In this document: positions 35,719 through 44,493 of the stretch, piece by piece
Layout of the letters: each line of letters begins with the position of its first letter
How positions within the stretch are numbered: the first letter of the stretch is position 1
NCBI RefSeq assembly: GCF_029433095.1
Contig: NZ_JARNTX010000002.1
Location: 434,001-498,000 of the forward strand
Length of the DNA: 64,000 nucleotides
DNA from: Hymenobacter sp. YC55
Lineage (GTDB): Bacteria; Bacteroidota; Bacteroidia; Cytophagales; Hymenobacteraceae
Reading direction: 5' to 3'
Position numbers and translations under genes: made by a program
Notes under the pieces: model-generated
Seen by the model: the letters and a program-made list of their open reading frames with translations, nothing else
What the model was told of the DNA's origin: nothing
Databases searched by the model: none

Positions 35719-37080
35719 TTATTGCCGTTGTAGTTCATACTCCTCAAGGGCCATTGTACGAAGCAACTGGTCGTAATTACCATTGTTGGTGTTAGCTTGT
35801 TGCCACAGCTTATCTTGCACTGCAGGCGACTGTTTCAGCTTCTGCTCGATGGCTTGGATGCGTGCTTGATCGGCAGCAGTAAATGGAAAGAATAATTCGT
35901 GTGCAGTGGCAGTAAAGCCATAGTCGAAGCTGGCTAAGTTTTGTTGATTAAATAAAAGCAAGACAACATCTTGCGCTAGTACTTCTGCTTTATAATCCAG
36001 TAGTTTCACTTGTTTGTCGGAAGGCATCTCACTTCGGGCTCCAACCTGTACTTCCGTGTTGTAGTACCAGAACTGTGTTTTCTCGTTGAATAAGTTGGGT
36101 ATGTACGGGTAAAAGCCAATTAGGCCCCATCCGAAACTGTCGCCTATCAACAGCATGCTGGGTTTCTTCTGACCTGGTTTTGGCAATTCAAATTTTATAT
36201 CGGGATACACCATTTCGAATTCAGAGGGCCGATAAAGCAGATTCAAGGATCTGGTAATATCATCGTCGCTATCCTGGGGCTCATGAGTAATTGTGCGGCT
36301 GACAACCTGGTAATCAGGTAAATTAAAGTGTCCTCGCTGCTTGATGTAGCGGAAGAGCGTATCGGCCGCTAGCGTAATGCCATAGCCGCTCCAGTGAATG
36401 CCGCCCCGCGTAAATAATGGGTAAGAAACTGTGTCTTTCCACTGCTGAAACAGAGCCGCTAAATCAATCAAATTCACGCCTTTCTGTTGCATCTGCTGCA
36501 CATAAGCCGTGTAGTTAGATTGCGTGCGGGGCAACTTCTGAAAGTAAGTGGGGTGGTATTCGGGGTAAAAGTTTGCCTTGGAAGGAGCAATAGCAAAAAC
36601 TAATAGTATACCTCTACGAGCTAGGGTATCCTGCACAGCTTTGAGCCGGCGCACATTGGCCCGGATATGTTGGTCGCCTTGGTAGTCTTGGCCTGCGTAA
36701 GATCGAATAGCCGCCTCATCCAAGAAAACATTGTCTTTTCCGATAAGTACTTGGTTGGCCTTAGCGGTATTGAAAAAGGAGTAAGCTACCTGATTGCGTA
36801 AGCGAATTAGCAGCACACGAAAGCCAAGTCGGTCTTCGGTGTATTTCTCCAGCGCCAACTGATAACTACTGTCGAGCAATTTCGACCACTGAAGCTCCGG
36901 GTAGGGAGCACGTTCGGCATAACCGCCGAGCCTACCCATCTTGAATACGGGAAAAACGGTTTGGAACCCCGGCAAAATCAATACGATTAGCACTAGGCTC
37001 AGGAAAAAGCCCTTTAAAAGTTTAGGTGCGTAAGCTTTCAATAGTTTGGCCAGAAGGTGCTCGGTCAGAACAAGAAACAA
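35719..37080 (-). CDS. AlgX/AlgJ-like SGNH acetyltransferase partner
   Basis: 453 residues with a single N-terminal membrane anchor (FFLSLVLIVLILPGF, about 25-40) and an extracytoplasmic SGNH-like domain. MLLIGDSFGWGL carries the nucleophile Ser, and RGGIHWSGYG carries the His-Trp motif of the AlgJ/AlgX (DHHW) family. These proteins take acetyl groups delivered by an MBOAT partner and place them on exopolysaccharide. The MBOAT gene lies 90 bases upstream in the same direction. The start is uncertain: the only candidate giving the full anchor is a TTG at 37080. Confidence 0.8.
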   Translation of the reverse strand: MFLVLTEHLLAKLLKAYAPKLLKGFFLSLVLIVLILPGFQTVFPVFKMGRLGGYAERAPYPELQWSKLLDSSYQLALEKYTEDRLGFRVLLIRLRNQVAYSFFNTAKANQVLIGKDNVFLDEAAIRSYAGQDYQGDQHIRANVRRLKAVQDTLARRGILLVFAIAPSKANFYPEYHPTYFQKLPRTQSNYTAYVQQMQQKGVNLIDLAALFQQWKDTVSYPLFTRGGIHWSGYGITLAADTLFRYIKQRGHFNLPDYQVVSRTITHEPQDSDDDITRSLNLLYRPSEFEMVYPDIKFELPKPGQKKPSMLLIGDSFGWGLIGFYPYIPNLFNEKTQFWYYNTEVQVGARSEMPSDKQVKLLDYKAEVLAQDVVLLLFNQQNLASFDYGFTATAHELFFPFTAADQARIQAIEQKLKQSPAVQDKLWQQANTNNGNYDQLLRTMALEEYELQRQ

Positions 37081-37170
37081 TCAACAGAAAGACAAGGCCA
37101 AGTGGAAAATCCCCACAAATTAGACGTAGTGCCTAAATAGGCATGGGCCGAGCTTGCTGGAAGAAAGTAC

Positions 37171-38589
37171 TTAAAACCGGAAATAAATAAAGGGATTAAA
37201 CGAACTGCCAAGGATGGCACCGGCACTCAGTATAAGCAATGCCGCCGTAGCCAAAGTAAGACTAGCCGCGCGGGGCAAGCTAAGTTTTTCGCCAAATAGC
37301 ATGCTTACCTCCCAGCGTTCCACACGCGGTAGAGCAGCCATAAACGCAAACAGGCCTGCTAGCGTCAGCGTAATCCAAAATTCGTTGTTGAAGTAAGGTA
37401 GTTCGTTTAAGCTTCCGCTAAACATACGCTTCACATAAGCCAAAGCCCCTGCTAGCGTTTCAGCCCTGAACAGCACCCAACCTACTACTGTAACCAAGAA
37501 AGTAGGAACAATACTAAGAACACCTAAACGCTTGGAAATGCGCAGCAGAAACAGCCGATCAAGCACTAGAAACAAACCGTGGAAAGCGCCCCACGCAATA
37601 AAATTCCAAGCTGCTCCGTGCCAGAAGCCCGAGAGAATAAACACAGTCCAGAGGTTGATGTAAAGCCGGCTAGGTTTTACCCGGTTACCACCCAAAGGGA
37701 TGTACAGGTAGTCGCGCATCCAGCGGCCTAACGTGATGTGCCAGCGTTGCCAAAATTCGGTGATGCTACGTGAAACGTAAGGGTTGTTGAAGTTTTCTGG
37801 AAACTGGAAGCCCATAATCCGGCCTAGCCCGATAGCCATATCCGAATAGCCCGAGAAGTCGAAGTAGATCTGAAAGGTGTACGCCAGTGCCCCCAGCCAC
37901 GCCAACGGCGCCGATAGGTCGTCGGGATTTAGCCCGAAAATACGGTCGGCTTCTTGCCCCATGATGTTGGCAAAAAGTACCTTCTTTGCTAAGCCAATCC
38001 CAAAGCGAAATAGGCCCGCTAGCTTATGGTCGACGGTATCAAAGGCTCGTCGGTCGGTGAGTTGGCCGGCTATTTCGTGGAAGCGCACGATAGGGCCAGC
38101 TATCATCTTTGGGAATAGCATGATATAGAGCATGAAGTCCCAAAAGCTGCGCAAAGGCTTGTTCACGCCGCGGTACACATCAATGGTGTAGGTAAGCTTT
38201 TCGAACGTGAAAAAAGAAATACCAATGGGTAGCACCACTTTTTCCCACGTCAATTCCTCCCCACCTAAGGACGTTTTAAGAGCACTAAAATTTTCGAGAA
38301 AGAAGTTAGCGTATTTGAAGTAGAACAGCATCGCCACATTAATGATGATGCTCATAATCAAGTAAATGCGCTTCTGCCAGCCTTCTGCCCGATCCATAAG
38401 ACGAATCAGAAAGAAGTTGACTACAACCGAAGCCACAAACAGCGCCAAAAAATGGAGCCCTCCCCAAGCATAGAAAGCTATACTGGCCACCAATGCCACT
38501 GTATTCTTAAAGCGAGTAGGAGTAAGGAAGTAGAGTAGCAGAAAGCCTGGTAAGAAGTAAAACAGGAAGAGTGTACTACTAAAAACCAT
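37171..38589 (-). CDS. MBOAT-family O-acetyltransferase (AlgI-like)
   Basis: 472 residues from the ATG at 38589, with about 11 membrane helices. The MBOAT signature is intact: RWHITLGRWMRDYLYIPLGG with the first conserved His, and SGFWHGAAWNFIAWGAFHG with the catalytic His. AlgI-like proteins pass acetyl groups across the inner membrane to a periplasmic SGNH partner, here the AlgX-like protein encoded just downstream. No alginate, cellulose or other polymer synthase lies nearby, so the acetylated polymer is unknown. Confidence 0.88.
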   Translation of the reverse strand: MVFSSTLFLFYFLPGFLLLYFLTPTRFKNTVALVASIAFYAWGGLHFLALFVASVVVNFFLIRLMDRAEGWQKRIYLIMSIIINVAMLFYFKYANFFLENFSALKTSLGGEELTWEKVVLPIGISFFTFEKLTYTIDVYRGVNKPLRSFWDFMLYIMLFPKMIAGPIVRFHEIAGQLTDRRAFDTVDHKLAGLFRFGIGLAKKVLFANIMGQEADRIFGLNPDDLSAPLAWLGALAYTFQIYFDFSGYSDMAIGLGRIMGFQFPENFNNPYVSRSITEFWQRWHITLGRWMRDYLYIPLGGNRVKPSRLYINLWTVFILSGFWHGAAWNFIAWGAFHGLFLVLDRLFLLRISKRLGVLSIVPTFLVTVVGWVLFRAETLAGALAYVKRMFSGSLNELPYFNNEFWITLTLAGLFAFMAALPRVERWEVSMLFGEKLSLPRAASLTLATAALLILSAGAILGSSFNPFIYFRF

Positions 38590-38656
38590 ATGATGAGGAA
38601 TAGGCTGAATGCAAACTTCCTCGAAAATAAGGCTTTGTTGTTTGGCCGAACACAAA

Positions 38657-38691
38657 AATGCGCCGGACCCATTGAAGGAGTCCGGCGCATT
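38657..38691 (-). terminator. Terminator after the 38712-39194 gene
   Basis: A 12-bp stem (AATGCGCCGGAC and complement) that on the minus strand runs into TTTTTG. It separates the secreted-protein gene from the MBOAT gene. Confidence 0.85.
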
Positions 38692-38711
38692 GGCATCAAG
38701 AACAAGTGGGT

Positions 38712-39194
38712 TTAGTGCTTGCCGTGGCCTTTGCCATGGCCGTTATTTCCTTTGTTTTTGCCTTCTACTACATACACTCCACCTGGAGTTGGAGCAGCAC
38801 CTAGCTTTTTGGCTTGTCCGGGAGGCAGGCCTTTACCTTTTTCCAAGCGCTTCACTTGGCCGGGCGGTAGGCTAACGGGATATAACGTGCGGTGCTGGCT
38901 GATCTGGCCCCATGGCTGTGCGCCTACATAGTCGATAACGACGGGGTGAAACGAGGAAGGCGTATAGCCGTCGACATTGACTACGCGCACCCACTGGTTG
39001 TCGCGTTGCACCACGTAACGTTGAGCGCTAAGGTCATAGTAGCCCCCAACTTCTGGGATATAATAATACTGCTTGCCTGCCGGTATAGCTGGACCCCAAG
39101 AAGGCCGTACAGCATTGCCGCGGCCTTGCGCCTGCGTGGTATAGGATAGGCCTGTGAGGGACAATGCCAAGGCAAGTTTCAAAACAGTTTTCAT
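38712..39194 (-). CDS. Secreted YYYIPE-motif protein, basic His/Gly/Lys tail
   Basis: 160 residues with a signal peptide ending TTQAQG. The conserved core is RPSWGPAIPAG-x-x-YYYIPEVGGYYDL, then QWVRV and FHPVVIDYVGAQPWGQI. The tail is LPPGQxKxLxKGKGLPPGQAKKL followed by GKGHGKH, rich in Lys, Gly and His. It is a paralogue of the protein at 39371-40045, sharing the core but not the tail. The LPPGQ repeats resemble those in other small Bacteroidota periplasmic proteins. The function is unknown; a periplasmic or surface structural protein is likely. Confidence 0.65.
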   Translation of the reverse strand: MKTVLKLALALSLTGLSYTTQAQGRGNAVRPSWGPAIPAGKQYYYIPEVGGYYDLSAQRYVVQRDNQWVRVVNVDGYTPSSFHPVVIDYVGAQPWGQISQHRTLYPVSLPPGQVKRLEKGKGLPPGQAKKLGAAPTPGGVYVVEGKNKGNNGHGKGHGKH

Positions 39195-39314
39195 GATAGT
39201 AGGATTAGGATTTCGTTGTGGTAGCTGAATAAAAGCAAGAAAGAGGCCAAACTACGGTTGTGCTCATTTGTGCATGTCGCCAAAACAGTTGCGGATTGTA
39301 ACCGACATAGCAAA

Positions 39315-39345
39315 AAAGAGCGTCTTCAGAATGAAGACGCTCTTT
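39315..39345. terminator. Terminator after the 39371-40045 gene
   Basis: 14-bp stem AAAGAGCGTCTTCA, loop GAA, complement, with A/T runs on both sides. Confidence 0.85.
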
Positions 39346-39370
39346 CGAAAGTTGCTTAGTAGGAACTGAC

Positions 39371-40045
39371 TTACTGGCCCCGACCTCTACCATCAAAGGT
39401 GCCTCGCTCGTCGCGGCTTCTTTCAAAGCCACGGTCGTTACGACCAGAGTTGTTTTGGTTGTCCCAGTTGCCTCGCTCATCACGGCGGTAGTTGTCACGG
39501 TCATACCGGTCGTCGCGGCCGTAGTTACCGCGGTTGTTACGGTCGTAGTCGTTGCCGCGGGCGTAGCCTCGGTTGTTGTAGGGCGAGTTGTCGTAACGGC
39601 CAGGAGCCTGGCGGTAGCTTGGTGCCGGCCCATAGCTGCCCCGGCCGTTGCCATAGTAGCCATTGTTGCCGTAGTAGCGCCCTGGCTGCCAGCCCCGCTG
39701 GTTGCAATACGCCCGGTGGTCGCGGATGTAGCCCCAAGGCTGCCGGCCCACATAGTTGATTACAACAGGGTGGAAAAAGCGCGGATCGTAATTGGCGTAG
39801 TAAGTCGGCAGATATGGTGTGCTAACCCAGTAGCCATACGGGTCGAGGTACACATACTGCTGCGTGTACAAGTCGTAGTAGCCATCAATTTCCGGGATGT
39901 AGTAGTACTCCACGCCGGGGCCAACCACTGGGCCCCAAGCAGGACGTCCTACGTTGACGCTTACCCGCACCTGTGCTTGAGCAGCGCCGCTTTGCAGCAG
40001 CAACCCTAGCAGCAAAAGCAAGCCTGATTTTATTAGGAGTTTCAT
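39371..40045 (-). CDS. Secreted YYYIPE-motif protein with Arg/Asp/Asn/Tyr-rich tail
   Basis: 224 residues from the ATG at 40045 (the open frame extends further up to 40123, but the signal peptide starts here). The signal ends GAAQAQ. The core parallels its neighbour: RPAWGPVVGPGVEYYYIPEIDGYYDL, FHPVVINYVGRQPWGYI and HRAY. The last ~100 residues are low-complexity, rich in Arg, Asp, Asn, Gly and Tyr (NNRGN, RDDRYDRDNYRRDER), and probably disordered. The two tandem genes each carry their own terminator. The role is unknown. Confidence 0.65.
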   Translation of the reverse strand: MKLLIKSGLLLLLGLLLQSGAAQAQVRVSVNVGRPAWGPVVGPGVEYYYIPEIDGYYDLYTQQYVYLDPYGYWVSTPYLPTYYANYDPRFFHPVVINYVGRQPWGYIRDHRAYCNQRGWQPGRYYGNNGYYGNGRGSYGPAPSYRQAPGRYDNSPYNNRGYARGNDYDRNNRGNYGRDDRYDRDNYRRDERGNWDNQNNSGRNDRGFERSRDERGTFDGRGRGQ

Positions 40046-40220
40046 GCAGTCAAAAGGAAAATGTTTCTGATACATACCATACAATAACAGCGCCATTTCT
40101 CGGATTTGAGCAACGTAAACCACACAATTTCAGCGCGCAATATAGAAGTTCAACTAAGCTGAGACTTTTAAGCTAGCATTGTTGTTATAGGCAGTCTGCC
40201 CACACCTATAGTCGGCTGAT

Positions 40221-40271
40221 TATCCCGAATTATGTTAGCCAAACCCCTTGGCAAATAAGCTATTCGGGATA
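40221..40271. promoter_or_regulatory. Two-step inverted repeat upstream of uvrA
   Basis: Outer arms TATCCCGAAT (40221-40230) and ATTCGGGATA (40262-40271) enclose inner arms GCCAA (40238-40242) and TTGGC (40248-40252). It ends 22 bases before the uvrA -7 box, a position suitable for an operator. Which protein might bind is unknown. Confidence 0.45.
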
Positions 40272-40292
40272 GTAAGAAGGTCGGGTTTTACC

Positions 40293-40300
40293 TACCTTTG
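40293..40300 (+). promoter_or_regulatory. Candidate uvrA -7 promoter box (TACCTTTG)
   Basis: A full TAnnTTTG match 24 bases upstream of the uvrA ATG, in the string TACCTTTGCA also seen before the gene at 7494. Confidence 0.5.
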
Positions 40301-40324
40301 CAGACTTATTCGCATCGCTAGTGC

Positions 40325-43300
40325 ATGGCCAAAAAATCAACCGCGGCATCGACTGCTGCATCGCCTAAAGCTCCAAAATCACCCAAGGCCCCCAAGGCTG
40401 CGGCGGCACCACAGAAAGCATCGACGGTGGCGGTAGCTCCGGTTTCGTTGCCTGCACTGGCGCCCCCAGCTTTTGCCGACGGGCAGCTTGCTGGTTCCGC
40501 TAGCAGCATCGAGTCGCCCTTCATTGAAGTATACGGTGCCCGGGAGCACAACCTGAAGAACGTTTCCATTCAGATTCCGCGCGGACGGCTTGTGGTTTTC
40601 ACTGGCATATCCGGCTCGGGTAAGTCGTCGTTGGCCTTCGATACGATTTACGCCGAAGGGCAGCGCCGCTACATGGAGACCTTCTCGGCCTATGCCCGCA
40701 GCTTCATGGGTGGGCTGGAGCGGCCCGATGTCGATAAGATTGAAGGGTTGTCGCCGGTTATTAGCATCGAGCAGAAAACCACCTCACGCAACCCTCGTTC
40801 CACGGTGGGCACCATCACCGAGATATACGACTTTCTGCGTCTGCTCTACGCCCGCACGGCCGAAGCCTTCAGCTACGCCACCGGCGCCAAGATGATTCGG
40901 CAGAGCGACGACCAGATCATCAACTACATTCTGCAGCACTTCGACGGCAAGAAGCTGGTGGTGCTGGCCCCCGTGGTAAAAGGCCGCAAAGGACATTATC
41001 GCGAACTGTTCCAGCAGATTGCCAAGCTCGGCTTCACGAAAGTGCGCGTCGATGGCGAACTGCTCGACCTCACTGCCAAAATGCAGGTGGACCGCTACAA
41101 GATTCACGACATCGAAATCGTAATCGACCGGCTGGTGGTGAAGGAAGAAGACCGGTTCCGTTTGTCAGGCTCAGTGCAGAATGCGCTAACTCACGGCAAA
41201 GGCACCATGCTGGTGCTTGACCCCGACGAGAAGAAAGCAGACAAGAAAACGCAGTTCTTTTCGCGCTTTCTCATGGACCCCGTCACGGGCATTGCCTACG
41301 ACGACCCGGCGCCGAACACGTTCAGCTTCAACTCGCCCTACGGTGCGTGCCCGGTGTGCAACGGCTTAGGCGAAGTGCAGGAAATAACCGAGGAATCGGT
41401 GATGCCGGACCGCAAGTTGAGCGTCAGCCGCGGCGGTATTGCCCCGCTCGGCGAGTACCGCGACATCTGGATTTTCCAGCAGCTCAGCGCTATCCTGAAA
41501 CGCCAGAAGTTTAGTTTGAGCACGCCTCTAGAAAAGCTTCCCGACGACCTGATTGAGCGGCTACTCTACGGCATACCCGAAGACGACGAGGCTGACCCTA
41601 AGAAAGCCAACTACGCCGAGCCGTTCGAGGGCATCATCCCGTTTTTGCGGCGCCAGATGGAGTCCGATTCCGAGAACATCCGGGAGTGGATTCAGCAGTA
41701 TACCCAAGCTAAGGAATGCCCCGAGTGCCACGGTTACCGCCTCAAGAAAGAGTCGTTGCACTTCAAGATGGACGACAAGCACATTGGGGAACTGTCGGTG
41801 ATGGACCTGAACGAGTTGGCCGGTTGGTTTGAAGGCCTAGAAACGCGCCTCACTGACCGCCAAAACCTGATTGCGCGCGAACTGCTCAAGGAAATTCGTA
41901 AGCGCATCGGCTTCCTGCTGGAAGTGGGCCTCGACTACCTGAACCTGCACCGCTCGGTACGAACCCTGAGCGGCGGCGAAAGCCAACGCATCCGCCTCGC
42001 CACCCAGATTGGTACTCAACTCGTGGGTGTGCTCTACATCATGGATGAGCCCAGCATTGGCCTGCACCAGCGTGACAACGAGCGGCTAATCAAGGCCTTG
42101 CAGCACCTACGCGACATCGGCAACTCGGTGATTGTGGTGGAGCACGACAAGGACATGATTCTGCACGCTGACTACGTGCTCGATATTGGTCCGGGCGCGG
42201 GCATCCACGGTGGGCACATTGTGGCCTCGGGTACGCCGCAAGAGATATTCAATTCGGGTAGCCTCACGTCGCAGTATCTCAGCGGACAGAAGCACATCGA
42301 GTTACGCAAGAAAAAGCGGGTTGGGGAAGGCAATGAACTGGTATTGAAAGGCGCCAAGGGCCACAACCTGAAGAACGTGACGGTGAAGTTTCCGCTTGGG
42401 AAGCTTATCGCCATTACGGGCGTGTCAGGTTCGGGCAAGTCGTCGCTCATCCACGATACGCTTTACCCCATTCTTAATCAGCACTTCTTCAACGCCAAGC
42501 GTGAGCCGCTGACTTACGGCAGCATCGAAGGCCTAGAACTGATTGATAAGGTAATAGAGGTAGATCAGTCGCCGATTGGCCGCACGCCCCGCTCGAACCC
42601 CGCCACCTACACCGGCGTGTTCACGGAAATCCGGCAGTTGTTCTCGTCATTGCCGGAGGCGAAGATTCGCGGTTACGGACCGGGCCGCTTCTCGTTCAAT
42701 GTGAAAGGCGGACGTTGCGAAACCTGCGAAGGTGCCGGCATCCGGACCATCGAAATGAACTTCCTGCCCGACGTGCACGTGCCCTGCGAAACCTGCAAAG
42801 GCCGCCGCTACAATCGTGAAACGCTGGAAGTACGCTTCAAAGGCAAGTCCATTACCGACGTGCTTGACATGACGGTGGAAAAGGCCGTGGACTTCTTCGA
42901 GTTTCAGCCCCGGATTCTGCGCAAGATTCAAACACTGAACGAAGTAGGCCTTGGTTATCTCACACTAGGCCAGCAGGCTACCACGCTTTCGGGCGGTGAG
43001 GCGCAACGTGTAAAGCTAGCCACCGAGCTCAGCAAGAAGGACACTGGCAAGACGTTCTATATCCTTGATGAGCCCACCACCGGTCTGCACTTCGAGGACA
43101 TCAGCCACCTCGCCGATGTGCTTCAAAAGTTGGCCGATAAAGGCAACACCGTCCTTATTATCGAGCACAATCTCGACCTGATCAAAGTAGCCGACCACGT
43201 TATTGACATCGGGCCCGAAGGCGGTGCGGCGGGCGGTACCATTGTGGCACAAGGCACGCCTGAGCAAGTAGCAAAGTCGGGCAAGGGCCATACCAGCCGC

Positions 43301-43345
43301 TTCCTGGCCGAGGAACTGCGTACCAGCAAATACGTGGAGGCATAG
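40325..43345 (+). CDS. uvrA: Excinuclease ABC subunit A
   Basis: 1006 residues. UvrA is the ATPase that finds bulky DNA lesions and loads UvrB in nucleotide excision repair. Two ABC modules are visible: Walker A FTGISGSGKSSLAFDTIYAE and ITGVSGSGKSSLIHDTLYP; signatures TLSGGESQRIRLA and TLSGGEAQRVKLA; and the zinc-binding cysteine sets CPVCNGLG/CPECHGYR and CETCEGAG/CETCKGRR. The protein carries ~60 extra N-terminal residues rich in Ala, Lys, Pro and Ser before the conserved IEVYGAREHNLKNV. The ATG at 40325 follows a good promoter box, so the extension appears to be translated. Confidence 0.97.
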   Translation: MAKKSTAASTAASPKAPKSPKAPKAAAAPQKASTVAVAPVSLPALAPPAFADGQLAGSASSIESPFIEVYGAREHNLKNVSIQIPRGRLVVFTGISGSGKSSLAFDTIYAEGQRRYMETFSAYARSFMGGLERPDVDKIEGLSPVISIEQKTTSRNPRSTVGTITEIYDFLRLLYARTAEAFSYATGAKMIRQSDDQIINYILQHFDGKKLVVLAPVVKGRKGHYRELFQQIAKLGFTKVRVDGELLDLTAKMQVDRYKIHDIEIVIDRLVVKEEDRFRLSGSVQNALTHGKGTMLVLDPDEKKADKKTQFFSRFLMDPVTGIAYDDPAPNTFSFNSPYGACPVCNGLGEVQEITEESVMPDRKLSVSRGGIAPLGEYRDIWIFQQLSAILKRQKFSLSTPLEKLPDDLIERLLYGIPEDDEADPKKANYAEPFEGIIPFLRRQMESDSENIREWIQQYTQAKECPECHGYRLKKESLHFKMDDKHIGELSVMDLNELAGWFEGLETRLTDRQNLIARELLKEIRKRIGFLLEVGLDYLNLHRSVRTLSGGESQRIRLATQIGTQLVGVLYIMDEPSIGLHQRDNERLIKALQHLRDIGNSVIVVEHDKDMILHADYVLDIGPGAGIHGGHIVASGTPQEIFNSGSLTSQYLSGQKHIELRKKKRVGEGNELVLKGAKGHNLKNVTVKFPLGKLIAITGVSGSGKSSLIHDTLYPILNQHFFNAKREPLTYGSIEGLELIDKVIEVDQSPIGRTPRSNPATYTGVFTEIRQLFSSLPEAKIRGYGPGRFSFNVKGGRCETCEGAGIRTIEMNFLPDVHVPCETCKGRRYNRETLEVRFKGKSITDVLDMTVEKAVDFFEFQPRILRKIQTLNEVGLGYLTLGQQATTLSGGEAQRVKLATELSKKDTGKTFYILDEPTTGLHFEDISHLADVLQKLADKGNTVLIIEHNLDLIKVADHVIDIGPEGGAAGGTIVAQGTPEQVAKSGKGHTSRFLAEELRTSKYVEA

Positions 43346-43356
43346 AACCAGAAGAT

Positions 43357-43421
43357 AACGCTGCTACAAAACAAGAGCCCGATACGCTAGGCGTATCGGG
43401 CTCTTGTTTTGTAGCAGCGTT
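43357..43421. terminator. Very long bidirectional terminator (31-bp perfect stem)
   Basis: Arms 43357-43387 and 43391-43421 are perfectly complementary with a three-base TAG loop. The core AAAACAAGAGCCCG gives a GC stem flanked by A and T runs. It separates converging uvrA and the DUF4142 gene and is the longest hairpin in the window. Confidence 0.9.
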
Positions 43422-43501
43422 CAACTGTTCGGCAATAGAAAATCCGCTACTTCAATTGGGTAGCGGCTTTCCTGCTGATTTCGTGAAAGCCGAAGCTCGT
43501 C

Positions 43502-44164
43502 CTACATCATGCCCGAGTGTTCTTTCGACATGGTTAGGTGTTTCTCGATAACGGGCGTCGTCTTCGTAATGAAGGTCTGCAAATCCGTGTCTTTCGTCAT
43601 GGCCTTGTGCGCAGCCATTGTATTCAGCGTCTTCTGGTGGTCGATTACCATCTGATCCATGAACTTCTTCTCTAGCTCTTTGCCCGAGAGCTTGCGCATT
43701 TGCTCGGCTATAGCCTTGTGCTCGGCGTCCATGTCGGTGGGCAGCGTCACGTTCTTTTTCTGTGCTATAGCCTTCAGGTTGGCTGTCGAATTGGTATGAT
43801 CGGTGATCATCATGTCGGCGTGAGTTTTGGCCATGCCGGTTGCGCCCTTCTCTAGTACGAGCTTGCTGAGCTGCATTTCGTTTTGGTCGCTGTGCGCCGC
43901 CGACTTCATAAAGGTTGGGTCGTCGGTATGAGGAGCAGTCGGACCATTAGGGTCAGCCATAGCCCCGCCACCAACCGCACCGGCTGAAGCACTATCGCCG
44001 CTCATGCCGCCAGTAGCGGAAGAGTCCATAGCACCGGCTTCGGTGTTGGTTGGGGCGCTACCCGTTGCGCTGTCGGCGGTAGTAGCGTTAGTGTCGGCAG
44101 ATTGACTACAAGAGCCGAGGGCCAAAAGGCCAAGGCAAGAGGCACTAAAAAGAAAGCGTTTCAT
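43502..44164 (-). CDS. DUF4142 lipoprotein
   Basis: 220 residues. The lipoprotein signal ends LGSC (Cys19). A low-complexity linker rich in Ser, Ala, Gly and Thr (residues 20-80) leads to a ferritin-like four-helix DUF4142 domain: DDPTFMKSAAHSDQNEMQLS, HADMMITDHTNSTANLKAIA, KFMDQMVIDHQKTLN and a final KHLTMSKEHSGM. Regularly spaced His and Asp/Glu residues resemble metal-binding ferritin-like folds, but binding is not established. It is the third of a run of lipoprotein genes in the same direction. Confidence 0.85.
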   Translation of the reverse strand: MKRFLFSASCLGLLALGSCSQSADTNATTADSATGSAPTNTEAGAMDSSATGGMSGDSASAGAVGGGAMADPNGPTAPHTDDPTFMKSAAHSDQNEMQLSKLVLEKGATGMAKTHADMMITDHTNSTANLKAIAQKKNVTLPTDMDAEHKAIAEQMRKLSGKELEKKFMDQMVIDHQKTLNTMAAHKAMTKDTDLQTFITKTTPVIEKHLTMSKEHSGMM

Positions 44165-44220
44165 AGCAGATGCTGTTGAGGTGTTTGATGGTAGAACGTA
44201 CTCGCTTTGACGAGCTTAGG

Positions 44221-44463
44221 TTATGGTCGAGCTTGGCCAGCCGAGTCAGCCGACATTGCCGAGTCAGCATCTGCCGACACTGTCGGGCCCGCGTCATTGT
44301 CGATTACGGTAGCATCAGCTTCCACTCCGCCTTCATCGGCCGCTTTGTCAATATCACTCACTGCTTCGCCGGCAGTGCCATCCGTACGCTTTTCGGCGTT
44401 GCCACAGCTACTAAAAGAAAGGATTGCGGCCAAGGCCAGCAAAGAAAGAAAGTTGGTTTTCAT
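44221..44463 (-). CDS. Small acidic lipoprotein
   Basis: 80 residues. The signal ends SFSSC (Cys20); the mature part is strongly acidic and Ala-rich (DIDKAADEGGVEADATVIDNDAG) with no predicted fold. It lies between two DUF4142 lipoprotein genes, 30 bases after the upstream one, so it is probably in the same operon. I do not recognise the family. Confidence 0.6.
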   Translation of the reverse strand: MKTNFLSLLALAAILSFSSCGNAEKRTDGTAGEAVSDIDKAADEGGVEADATVIDNDAGPTVSADADSAMSADSAGQARP

Positions 44464-44493
44464 GGTGTAGTGGTAAGTGGTATGTGAGAGGAG

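Noticed and set aside
39455..40009. 184-residue Val/Ala-rich + strand frame
   Set aside because: Antisense of the low-complexity tail of the 39371-40045 secreted protein; no plausible domain.
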